NCBI GenBank assembly: GCA_947649615.1
Contig: CANSSG010000013.1
Span: forward strand, 1-64,000
Direction of reading: 5' to 3'
DNA: 64,000 nt
Source of the DNA: an uncultured Clostridia bacterium
GTDB taxonomy: Bacteria > Bacillota > Clostridia > Oscillospirales > Oscillospiraceae
Of the stretch, positions 8,022 through 15,331 are shown piece by piece (positions within the stretch are counted from its first letter, which is position 1; every line of letters begins with the position of its first letter). The notes under the pieces are model-generated. The model was not told the origin of the DNA. It searched no databases and worked only from the letters and a program-made list of their open reading frames with translations. The position numbers and the translations under genes were made by a program.

Positions 8022-8265
8022 TTCCCAGGCCGCCCGCCGCAAAAACGCCATCTTGGGCGCCGTGTCATCCACGCTTTTGCGGCTTGTGGTTGTCATTGCG
8101 CTGCTGTGGCTGCGGGCGGATATGGACCCGGCGCGGCTGGCCGCGAAGGTGTTCCTTATCATTATTGTGTTGGATTTAGGGAGCATTCCCTTGATCTGGG
8201 TAAGCCTCAAAACTAGATTAAAAGAAATTCAAGGAGGAGAAGAAGATGCTGCTGCTCAATATTGA
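8002..8265 (+). CDS. Small two-helix membrane protein, second MerR-tail paralogue
   Basis: An 87-residue protein with two hydrophobic segments (about residues 17-35 and 45-68) and the tail TRLKEIQGGEEDAAAQY, again like the MerR tail. It overlaps the preceding gene by 20 bp; its ATG lies in the codons for the preceding tail, with GGGGGAGAAGAGG as ribosome-binding site. Function unknown; its place in the same operon suggests joint action with the regulator. Confidence 0.7.
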   Translation: MKPKSTDSQAARRKNAILGAVSSTLLRLVVVIALLWLRADMDPARLAAKVFLIIIVLDLGSIPLIWVSLKTRLKEIQGGEEDAAAQY

Positions 8266-8557
8266 TTATGTTCCCGGCAAAGAGATCGAGCCTTTGGGTT
8301 TGGTAAAGGGTACTGTCGTCCAGTCGAAGAACTTCGGCAAGGACTTCATGGCCGGAATGAAGACGTTGGTGGGCGGTGAAATCACCGGCTACACCGAGAT
8401 GCTGATAGAGGCCCGTCAGATTGCCACCAAGCGGATGGTAGACGAGGCCGCCGCTTTAGGCGCCGACGCGGTCATCAACGTCCGCTACGGCTCGTCCTCC
8501 GTCATGCAGGGCGCTGCGGAAGTCATTGCATACGGCACGGCGGTGCGGCTGAGATAA
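8246..8557 (+). CDS. YbjQ/UPF0145-family protein
   Basis: A 103-residue protein of the YbjQ (UPF0145, 'heavy-metal-binding') family, recognised by EPLGLVKGTVVQSKNFGKDF near the N-terminus and AAALGADAVINVRYGSSSV in the C-terminal half. The family forms pentameric beta/alpha rings of unclear function. It overlaps the upstream small membrane protein gene by 20 bp and its ATG again follows GGAGGAGAAGAAG, so it is the last gene of the MerR operon. Confidence 0.88.
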   Translation: MLLLNIDYVPGKEIEPLGLVKGTVVQSKNFGKDFMAGMKTLVGGEITGYTEMLIEARQIATKRMVDEAAALGADAVINVRYGSSSVMQGAAEVIAYGTAVRLR

Positions 8558-8579
8558 CCCGCCGCAGTTACATAGACAC

Positions 8580-8624
8580 GCCCCCTGGCGCAGGTTGTTC
8601 CTGTGCCAGGGGGCAGGTTTTTTG
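8580..8624 (+). terminator. Rho-independent terminator of the MerR operon
   Basis: A 15-bp stem, GCCCCCTGGCGCAGG (8580-8594) with CCTGTGCCAGGGGGC (8600-8614), then AGGTTTTTT. Confidence 0.85.
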
Positions 8625-8629
8625 AAGCG

Positions 8630-9472
8630 TTATTTCGGTAAATAATCTTCCAGCGGCACCGGCTTCCAGCCGGTCCCCGCAAGGACCCAGGCTTCCCGGA
8701 AGCCGCAGGCCAGGGCGGCCTCCGCCGCCTGGGGGAAGACGTGGACGATGGTACCGGCGTGGTGGCTGTCGCTGGTAATGCAGACCCGGCCGTTCCGCTG
8801 GCGGATGGCCCGAAGCAAAGCGGGGGCGGGATACGGCGCGGTCCGCCATCCCCGGGACATCGCGCCTGTGTTGATTTCGAAAATCACGTCATGGGCCAGC
8901 AGCGCGTCCAGGGCTTCCAGCGCGGCGGCGCGGTAACGGGGGTCCTCCTCGTTGAAACGGCAGCCGCCCTCGTTGAATTTTGTGGGCAGGTCGAAGTGAC
9001 CTATGATCTGGCACCCGGTTTTGACGGCGGTTTCCGCCGCGCGGCGGTAGTAGGCTTTCACAAGGGCGAAGCAGTCTCCGCCGAAATACGCCTCCACCGC
9101 CTGGTCGAAAAACGCCGGGCCGGCATCTACGGAGAGATACGCGCCCTGCGCCCAGACCCCGTGGACGGACCCAATCAAATAGTCGTAGGGTTCCTCCGGA
9201 AGCGCGGAATCCACATCCAGTTCCAGCCCCAGAAGGACGTCCAGCCGCCCCGCCCAGGCGTCCCGCAGCCGCAGGACCTCCTGACGGAAGGCGGGGACTT
9301 CCCCTTCTTTCATAGACCAGCCGTCCGTGTCCGCCTGGCCCGGCATAGGGCTGTGTTCCGAAAAGCCCAGGGACGCGCATCCCGCCTGGAACGCCCCCGC
9401 AGCCATCTCCTCCGGCGTATGCTTTCCGTCGCCGTAAACGGTGTGGGTGTGGAGGTTTTGCGGGAAAATCAT
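8630..9472 (-). CDS. PHP-domain histidinol-phosphatase-type hydrolase
   Basis: A 280-residue PHP phosphoesterase. Metal-ligand motifs are seen in order: HTHTVYGDGKHT (residues 8-19), GFSEHSPM, the ELDVD motif in LLGLELDVD, YLIGSVHG, IIGHFDLPTKFN, FEINTGA and TSDSHHAGT. This set matches HisJ/HisK-type histidinol phosphatases, which dephosphorylate L-histidinol phosphate in histidine synthesis. No other his gene is nearby, so another phosphomonoester substrate is possible. Its ATG overlaps the stop of the DUF1015 gene (ATGA), implying coupling. Confidence 0.82.
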   Translation of the reverse strand: MIFPQNLHTHTVYGDGKHTPEEMAAGAFQAGCASLGFSEHSPMPGQADTDGWSMKEGEVPAFRQEVLRLRDAWAGRLDVLLGLELDVDSALPEEPYDYLIGSVHGVWAQGAYLSVDAGPAFFDQAVEAYFGGDCFALVKAYYRRAAETAVKTGCQIIGHFDLPTKFNEGGCRFNEEDPRYRAAALEALDALLAHDVIFEINTGAMSRGWRTAPYPAPALLRAIRQRNGRVCITSDSHHAGTIVHVFPQAAEAALACGFREAWVLAGTGWKPVPLEDYLPK

Positions 9473-10749
9473 CTGATTTTCCGGCCTTCCACGTAGTAGC
9501 GCTTATCCTCCGCATGGCCCATGGAGAAGGTCTTTCGGGGCAGGACGCCATCGGCGATGACGGTTTTGAAGAGCTGGTCCTTGCCCATGGCGGGGAGCTG
9601 GAAGCCAATGTTCCCCGGCTTCCGGCCCAGTTCGCTGGTGACAGCTTCGCCGTGGATGTAATCTACCTCGCCGCCGTGCTCCTTGAGATAGGCGTCCAGG
9701 AAGTTTTGCAGGGTCCCCACCGGAAGCTGCACCCGAGGATTGGGGACGGTCAGGTAGCCTTCGCCGCCGGCCCAGGTGTAGGCGATGGTATGGCCCACGC
9801 CCTGGCCCTCGTGGGCGTTGGGATAAAAGTCCAGGAATGCGGCGATCAGCTTTTCCGGCTCCACGCCGAACACTACCCGGTGGATGGCCTCAAATTTCAG
9901 CGCGTCGTCGTGCAGGTTTTCGATTTCCACCAGCGCGTAGCGGGCGGGCAGACCGGCCCACTGGTCTTCCGGCGTAACCTTCTTCAGGTTTTCGTAGCAG
10001 GTCTTGGCGGTAGCAAGGCTGTGGTTGCCGTCGCCTACGGCGAACAGCAGGGGGGCTACGCCGCCCAGGCCGTATTTTTCCTCCATGGCCGCATCGCTGG
10101 CCAGACGGCTCAAGGCGTCCGCCAAGTTGTCCATCTGCTGCTCTGAGAGCTTCCAGCCCTTGAGGTGGCCTCCCTTGAGCATCAGGTCGAAGTCGTAGAG
10201 GACCTCCATGGAATCCTTGGCGGCGGTAATCGGCTCTACGCAGATTTTCTGGGGGTCGTCGATGAGCAGCATAACGTGGGGCAGTTCAATGGGGGCGTCC
10301 TTCCGTACGCGGACGCGGGGCGGGATACGTTCCAGCACCGTCCCCTCGGTAGCCCGAATCAGGGACCCGGAACCGGGCGTGTAGTCATATTTCTCCAGGT
10401 CCACCGCAGCCACCAGCCCGGGCCGGACAGTCCCATCGGATTGTGTGCGCTCGATGTAAATGATGGAGTTTTCTAAGGTCTTGAAGATATCCCGGGCCAG
10501 ATAGTCCTCCATGGAGTGGTTGATTCCGGCAATGTGCTCGTCCACGTTGGGATCGTTCAGCTTGCTTTCCGGGAGAATCAGCCGCAGGGTACTGGGGGCG
10601 TCCCCCGCAATCCGGTCCGCCTCCTCCCAGTACTCCGGCTGACTGGTAAACTGGTCGCAGGCGACTACCGCCCACTTGCTCATATCGCAGTCCTTCGGCA
10701 GCAGAATGTCCGCAGGCTTTACGCCCAGGGGCGCGTACTTCTTGTTCAT
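9469..10749 (-). CDS. DUF1015-family protein
   Basis: A 426-residue protein of the DUF1015 family (YP_ABC-like motifs KPADILLPKDCDMSKWAVVACDQ split over residues ~10-32, FAVGDGNHSLATAK near the middle, and the RYALVEIENLHDDAL segment). The N-terminal KWAVVACDQFTSQPEYW stretch is typical. Function is unproven; the family often neighbours serine or amino-acid metabolism genes. The start at 10749 is chosen because GGAGGAAG precedes it; upstream ATGs would add the palindrome-derived peptide. Coupled by 4 bp to the PHP hydrolase. Confidence 0.8.
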   Translation of the reverse strand: MNKKYAPLGVKPADILLPKDCDMSKWAVVACDQFTSQPEYWEEADRIAGDAPSTLRLILPESKLNDPNVDEHIAGINHSMEDYLARDIFKTLENSIIYIERTQSDGTVRPGLVAAVDLEKYDYTPGSGSLIRATEGTVLERIPPRVRVRKDAPIELPHVMLLIDDPQKICVEPITAAKDSMEVLYDFDLMLKGGHLKGWKLSEQQMDNLADALSRLASDAAMEEKYGLGGVAPLLFAVGDGNHSLATAKTCYENLKKVTPEDQWAGLPARYALVEIENLHDDALKFEAIHRVVFGVEPEKLIAAFLDFYPNAHEGQGVGHTIAYTWAGGEGYLTVPNPRVQLPVGTLQNFLDAYLKEHGGEVDYIHGEAVTSELGRKPGNIGFQLPAMGKDQLFKTVIADGVLPRKTFSMGHAEDKRYYVEGRKIR

Positions 10750-10783
10750 TGGTTCTTCCTCCATCAATTTATTTTGGGTATTC

Positions 10784-10844
10784 ATACTTTTTCTTGAAAG
10801 AAAAAGTATCAAAAAGAACTTTTTGCGCAAGCTTTGCTTGCTTA
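10784..10844 (-). terminator. Tandem hairpins between apgM-GNAT and DUF1015
   Basis: ATACTTTTTCTT/AAGAAAAAGTAT (10784-10795 with 10798-10809) and, on the minus strand first, GCAAGC-AAA-GCTTGC followed by GCAAAAAGTTCTTTTTG. It reads as a terminator for the mutase gene in the minus direction. Confidence 0.6.
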
Positions 10845-10845
10845 T

Positions 10846-12726
10846 TCAGGGTTCTGTTGGGGGCTGCTCTTTTAGCTGGGCGTGGCTGAGAATGTAGAAG
10901 GTTTCCTGGGAAGGCTGGCGGGCTGGGTTCATGGCTTTGTGATTTTTATCAAATGCGGCGTATCCTGCCATGTCCATCTGGTACGCGCCGCTTTCCGCGT
11001 AAGTCCAGCAATGCCCCGACAGCGCGCCTTCTTTCAGTTCCTTGACCAGCATGGCCGCCGGATATACGTTTCCTTCTATGCATACCTTATATTTTAAGCA
11101 GCTCCGGAATCCGCTCCCTACATAATTATCCGGGTTCCCAAAGATGACGATCGCTTCATACCCTAGTTCCGCTGCAAGCTGGAAAGACCGGGACATCAAT
11201 TCCTTGCCTATCCCCTGTCTCTGGCAGGATGGGTCAACGGCAATGGGTCCGAAGGTTAGAATAGCCTTTTCCTGTCCGTTTTCATCCGTCAGCCGGGATT
11301 TTGTATATAGGATGCACCCAATGATACCCTGCGCCAGGTCTTCGGCAACGAGGCTCAATTCCGGAAGAAAGTCCGGATGGGAGCGCATGGCGTGGGCCAG
11401 ATAGTGCTCGTGGCAGCCTGGAACGTATTGGTTCCAGAATGCCCGCTTTACCAGGGCTTCCACTGCATAATGGTTTTCCTTCCGCTCCCGCCGGATGGTG
11501 TGCGCAGTGCGCTCGAACAGGAGGTCCAGCAAAACGCTGCCATTCTCCACAAAAGGCCCCCGCTCACCGGCAGGCTCGTCGTAAACGCCGCCCCGGCCGG
11601 AGTCCCTCCGGCTGTCATACAGCAGGAACGGAACCGGATCCGCGCCATGACGCCTGGTAGCGGTTAAGGTCTTATGGTCGCTGAGCAGCAGCAGACGAAA
11701 GTCGATTCCGGCCTGTTCCAACCTGGAAACCAGCGGGCCGGTCAGCTTGCTGTCAAGCCATTCGATGGCTTGCAGCTTTCCGGGCAAATCGCCGTTGTGG
11801 GTACACTCATCCGGCGCTTCCAGGTGGAGACAGACGAAGTCGTATTCTTGGAGTTTCTCCCAAACGGCGTCCAGTTTTCCTTGGAAGTTGGTATCCAGCT
11901 CACCGGTAGCGCCGTTTACCTCCACCATTTCGAGGCCACGCAGCGCCCCGATGCCATGGCACAGCGGCACTGCGCTGACCACTGCGCCGTCCAGGCCGTA
12001 CTGGGACCGGAAAGATGGGAGCGCCGCCGCCGTCCCCTCGGCCCAGAACCAGATGCCGTTAGCCGGAAACTTGCCCGCCATCCGGCGCTTTTCGGAAACG
12101 GGGTGGCGGTCAAGGATTTCATGGGCCAGCCGCATCAGGTTTGCAAAAACCTCCGCCCGTTCGTTCCCGGCGGGGAAATACGGCCCGGTCTTTTCCCCCA
12201 GGTGGTCATGGGGCGGCGTAAAGCGGATGCCTGTGAGGTTGCAGGCATGCTGCACGGCGATCTGCCGGAAGGCGGGGAAGGGGTGGATTTCCATATTCGC
12301 GTCCGCCAGCGCTTTAGCGAAGCGCGGGTCATCGAGCAGAACGGAAACGGCCTCCAACGCCGTCCCGCCGTCGATGGAACCGGCGGAGTGGGAGAGAATT
12401 CTCTTCTCATCCACCGGCATATCCCCGTCCTCGAAAGCAACGAGGTTGCAGCGAAACGCCGCATCCCCCGGTTTCATGGCGATGCCTGCGGCGGCGGCTT
12501 CCATAGGCGACCGGCCGGTAAAGCATTCCTTGGGGTCGCAGCCGAAGATGGAGAGGATCGCGGTTTCGCTGCCCGCCGGCAGCGGCGGCGGGCAGTTCAC
12601 GACGCGGCCCACGACGCCTTTGGCAGCCAAGCGGTCGATGGCGGGAATTGACGCGGTTTGCAGGGGTGTTTTATTGTTCAGCTGGGGTACGGGGTCATCC
12701 GCCATGCCGTCCCCGATGATAAGCAA
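10846..12726 (-). CDS. apgM: Cofactor-independent phosphoglycerate mutase fused to GNAT acetyltransferase
   Basis: A 626-residue fusion. Residues 1-405 are an archaeal-type, metal-dependent phosphoglycerate mutase (3-PG to 2-PG): IIGDGMADDP at the N-terminus, the phospho-serine S53 in AGSETAILSIFG, HLEAPDECTHNGD and LLLSDHKT. Residues ~409-580 are a GNAT acetyltransferase: AVEALVKRAFWNQYVPGC, then ILTFGPIAVDPSCQRQGIGKELM with the acetyl-CoA loop Q/RxxGxG. The TTG used here is 16 bp after TAGGGAGG. An ACG at 12735, 7 bp after that site, would restore the normal N-terminus starting KYLLIIGDG. No linker is obvious. Confidence 0.85.
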   Translation of the reverse strand: MLIIGDGMADDPVPQLNNKTPLQTASIPAIDRLAAKGVVGRVVNCPPPLPAGSETAILSIFGCDPKECFTGRSPMEAAAAGIAMKPGDAAFRCNLVAFEDGDMPVDEKRILSHSAGSIDGGTALEAVSVLLDDPRFAKALADANMEIHPFPAFRQIAVQHACNLTGIRFTPPHDHLGEKTGPYFPAGNERAEVFANLMRLAHEILDRHPVSEKRRMAGKFPANGIWFWAEGTAAALPSFRSQYGLDGAVVSAVPLCHGIGALRGLEMVEVNGATGELDTNFQGKLDAVWEKLQEYDFVCLHLEAPDECTHNGDLPGKLQAIEWLDSKLTGPLVSRLEQAGIDFRLLLLSDHKTLTATRRHGADPVPFLLYDSRRDSGRGGVYDEPAGERGPFVENGSVLLDLLFERTAHTIRRERKENHYAVEALVKRAFWNQYVPGCHEHYLAHAMRSHPDFLPELSLVAEDLAQGIIGCILYTKSRLTDENGQEKAILTFGPIAVDPSCQRQGIGKELMSRSFQLAAELGYEAIVIFGNPDNYVGSGFRSCLKYKVCIEGNVYPAAMLVKELKEGALSGHCWTYAESGAYQMDMAGYAAFDKNHKAMNPARQPSQETFYILSHAQLKEQPPTEP

Positions 12727-12765
12727 ATATTTCGTAAAAAAACCTCCCTAAGGCTTCTGGCTTTC

Positions 12766-12794
12766 ATTATAATATATTTCAGGATTTTTTTCAA
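12766..12794 (-). promoter_or_regulatory. Sigma-A promoter of apgM-GNAT
   Basis: On the minus strand TTGAAA (12794-12789), 17-bp spacer and TATAAT (12771-12766), about 30 bp before the start region. Confidence 0.75.
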
Positions 12795-12941
12795 CTGGAA
12801 TCTGCGGCGGGCGCGAAGGATAGTGTTTTGGCAGACAAGGCCTAAGTTTTTTCCCGCAGGGCGCGCCAAACGCATGAGTAAAAACTATAAACCAGGCCGG
12901 CTGTGTGGTAAAATGGAGGAAAAAGGCAGGAGAAAAAGATA

Positions 12942-13305
12942 TTGCACAAGCTTCAGGACATCATAGTAATTGTGCTGTTTGCCATATTGGCAAATGTGGA
13001 CGGACAGGAGGAAATGGAGTATTTCGCCCAATGTCAGGAGAAGTATCTACAGCCATCGAGGAAAAATATAGAAAAAGTATGCAGATTACGTGTTGGCACT
13101 GAAGAGAAACCAGGGTAATCTGCATGAAGATGTGAAGCTATATCTGAGGGATTCGGAATTGAAACAGGCACTACGGACATCCGAGCGGTATAAACGAACC
13201 ATTGAAAAGGCCAGAAGTAAGGACGGAGAATATCTCTTGGCTAACCTACAAAAAGGAGTGGAGGCACCTAAGCATTCTGAAAGTTATCGGGTTGTTCTGT
13301 CCTAA
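12942..13305 (+). pseudogene. Decayed ISAs1-family transposase
   Basis: Two pieces of an ISAs1 (H-repeat) transposase in different frames. Bases 12942-13120 encode LHKLQDIIVIVLFAILAN and EEMEYFAQCQEKYL, the family N-terminus. Bases from about 13085 encode ADYVLALKRNQGNLHEDVK with KRTIEKARSKDGE, normally ~150 residues further on. An internal deletion and a frameshift join them, and the DDE core is lost. Not functional. AT-richer than the flanks, consistent with foreign origin. Confidence 0.75.
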
Positions 13306-13461
13306 TTTATCCATGAAAAAGAAATGCTTTATTATTAGTATGAATCCTCCGGAATTTTTGGATCAAGTCCTTACTTTTTAAAATCCCCCCACCTGAATGA
13401 ACTGAACCGCCCCAACTTGTGCGGACAGCACAAAAAGGCCCCTGGCAGGAAATAAATAGAA

Positions 13462-14088
13462 TTATGCGGAGAGACGCTGCGCCAGCGGCGTCTCTCCCGT
13501 TTTCAACTGGATACACTTGTGGTTATAGAAATAAATAAAATCATCAATCAGTTTTCGGGCTTGCTGAAAAGTCCTGATTTTCTGCCGGTATATACACGCA
13601 GTCTGAAAGATAGAGAAGAAATTTTTAGACATAGCGTTATCATAGCAGTTTTCACGTTTTGACATGGACGGTGTAATGCCGTATTCTTGTGTCAGGTTGA
13701 AATACCCCTGTGAAGTGTACTGGAACCCCTGGCCGCTGTGGAGCTGTAACTCCGCAGCGGCCCTCTTTTTCTCCGCTTTCATGGCAAGGCGTATCGTGTC
13801 CAGAACTAAGCTTACCGTCTGCTGAACAGTGGTTTTGTAGGCCACAATGCTGTTATCGTAGAGATCTCAGATCATGGACAGATAGATAACCCCTTCGTCG
13901 GTATGGATATAAGAAATATCTGTTACCCATTTTTGATTGGGAGCATCTGTGTGAAAGTCTCTGTTGAGAAGATTCTCATACTTGTGCATCTGCTGCCCCA
14001 TCTGTACCCACTTCCTTGGCCTGCGGATTTCAGCCAGGATGCTATACTTTTTCATCTGGTAATAGCTCCTGCATATGCGTGTACCTCC
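13462..14088 (-). pseudogene. IS3-family OrfB transposase with in-frame stop
   Basis: Reading from 14088 down, the protein shows the IS150-type OrfB core: SILAEIRRPRKW, NRDFHTDAPNQKWVTDISYI (first Asp of DDE), then after the break LQLHSGQGFQYTS (second Asp site, HSDQG normally, here HSGQG), ITPSMSKRENCYDNA, DFIYFYNHKCIQLKTGETP. A TGA at 13867-13869 replaces the Arg of the usual SMIRDLYDN. The second catalytic Asp is also changed to Gly, and the OrfA part is absent. Clearly a dead copy. Confidence 0.85.
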
Positions 14089-14103
14089 TTGCCATATAGT
14101 ACA

Positions 14104-14143
14104 CCCCCTGATGTAGTCCTATTTTCCTACATCAGGGGGCTTT
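14104..14143. terminator. Perfect 13-bp hairpin at the IS3 remnant edge
   Basis: CCCCCTGATGTAG (14104-14116) pairs with CTACATCAGGGGG (14127-14139), followed by CTTTTG on the plus strand. Confidence 0.6.
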
Positions 14144-14271
14144 TGTCTATTGTCCGGTTTTACTGGGGCTGTTCACCGCCTGCATGGGGCGCTTTTCACG
14201 CTGAAGCCGTCTGAGAGCTGCTTGCCAGGCTTTCCGCAGCGGTTCCCGCTGCCGCCTATAAATAAAAGCGT

Positions 14272-15138
14272 TTACTTATGCTTCCCCTGGAAGAACAGGG
14301 CCAGGGTGCCGGGACCGGAGTGGTTGCCAATCACGGGTCCTACATAGTTAATGACCAGGGTTTCCACCTTATACTTCGCCTTAATGGCTTCGGCAAGCCA
14401 CTTAGCGTCGTCCTCACAGTCGCCGTGGCTGATGAATACCACCGAAGGATCCTCTGCCAGTTCATCCATTTTGTCCAAAAGGGCGCTGATAGACGCCTTG
14501 CGGCCCCGGACCTTGCTGACAGGAATCAGGTGGCCTTCACCGTCTACGTGGAGGACTGGCTTCATTTGCAGCATAGTACCCAGAAGGGCCGCCGCCGTGC
14601 TGACGCGGCCTCCCCGTTTGAGGTGGTTCAGGTCGTCTACGGTAAACCAATGGCAGATATGGTCCTTGCGCTCCTCCACAAAGTCCCGGACTTCTTCGAT
14701 AGATTTGCCCTTCCGCTTTTCCTGGACGGCCAGGTAGACCAGCAGGCCTTGCCCCAGGGAAGCGGCGCGGCTGTCGCACACGAGGACCTTGCTGCCGGGG
14801 TGGGCGGCTTCCACTTCCCCGGCGGCGATGCAGGCGGACTGATAGGTGGTGGACAAGCCGGAGGAGAAAGCGATGCACAGCACGTCCCTGCCCTGGCCCA
14901 CCAATTCGGTCATAGCTTCCGTAAACACCGCCACGTTGATAGCCGATGTAGTTCCCAAGGCGCCGCCGCGGAGGCGTTTGTAGAAATCGGCCGGTTCGAT
15001 GTCCCGGTTGTCGAGATAGTTGAAATATTCCTTCCCTTCCATCATGAAGCTGAGGGGGAGGACATTCAGTTCCAGTTCTGCCGCTAACTTGGCGGACAGG
15101 TCGCAGCAGCTATCCGTCAAAATGACATAATCTTTCAT
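14272..15138 (-). CDS. DegV-family fatty-acid-binding protein
   Basis: A 288-residue DegV protein. Family hallmarks are VILTDSCCDLS at residues 4-14, the FYKRLRGGALGTTSAIN loop, CIAFSSGLSTTYQSA, VCDSRAASLGQGLLV and HLKRGGRVSTAAALLG. DegV/FakB proteins bind a fatty acid and, as FakB, present it to the kinase FakA; no fakA is in this window. The ATG at 15138 follows GAAAGGA; longer frames run through the promoter. A canonical -10 lies about 65 bp upstream. Confidence 0.88.
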   Translation of the reverse strand: MKDYVILTDSCCDLSAKLAAELELNVLPLSFMMEGKEYFNYLDNRDIEPADFYKRLRGGALGTTSAINVAVFTEAMTELVGQGRDVLCIAFSSGLSTTYQSACIAAGEVEAAHPGSKVLVCDSRAASLGQGLLVYLAVQEKRKGKSIEEVRDFVEERKDHICHWFTVDDLNHLKRGGRVSTAAALLGTMLQMKPVLHVDGEGHLIPVSKVRGRKASISALLDKMDELAEDPSVVFISHGDCEDDAKWLAEAIKAKYKVETLVINYVGPVIGNHSGPGTLALFFQGKHK

Positions 15139-15204
15139 ACAAGGAATCCTTTCTTTTGAAACGACATCACCCAAACCTGCAAACAGGTCTAGCTTTTCAA
15201 CTCT

Positions 15205-15232
15205 ATTATACCACAATCTGCCCATAGCGCAA
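15205..15232 (-). promoter_or_regulatory. Sigma-A promoter of the DegV gene
   Basis: Minus strand: TTGCGC (15232-15227), 16-bp spacer ending in TGG, TATAAT (15210-15205), an extended -10. Confidence 0.7.
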
Positions 15233-15263
15233 GAGCGAAAAGAGAAAAGTGCGGGGGCCGTGC

Positions 15264-15300
15264 TAAAAAGTGTGGGCGCGGAACAAAGTTCCGCGCCCAC
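15264..15300 (-). terminator. Terminator of the pepF transcript
   Basis: A perfect 13-bp stem GTGGGCGCGGAAC/GTTCCGCGCCCAC (15272-15284 with 15288-15300). On the minus strand it is followed by ACTTTTTAGC. Confidence 0.8.
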
Positions 15301-15331
15301 CTAACAGCTCCGGCGATCCCCGCCCATTCAC

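Larger units (their letters stand above)
13403..14175 (-). mobile_element. Remnant IS3-family (IS150-like) element
   Basis: The outer ends carry related inverted repeats, TGAACCGCCCC at 13403-13413 and TGAACAGCCCC (minus strand, 14175-14165). Between them is most of an OrfB transposase on the minus strand; OrfA is missing. It is inactive because the transposase frame is interrupted. Confidence 0.65.
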
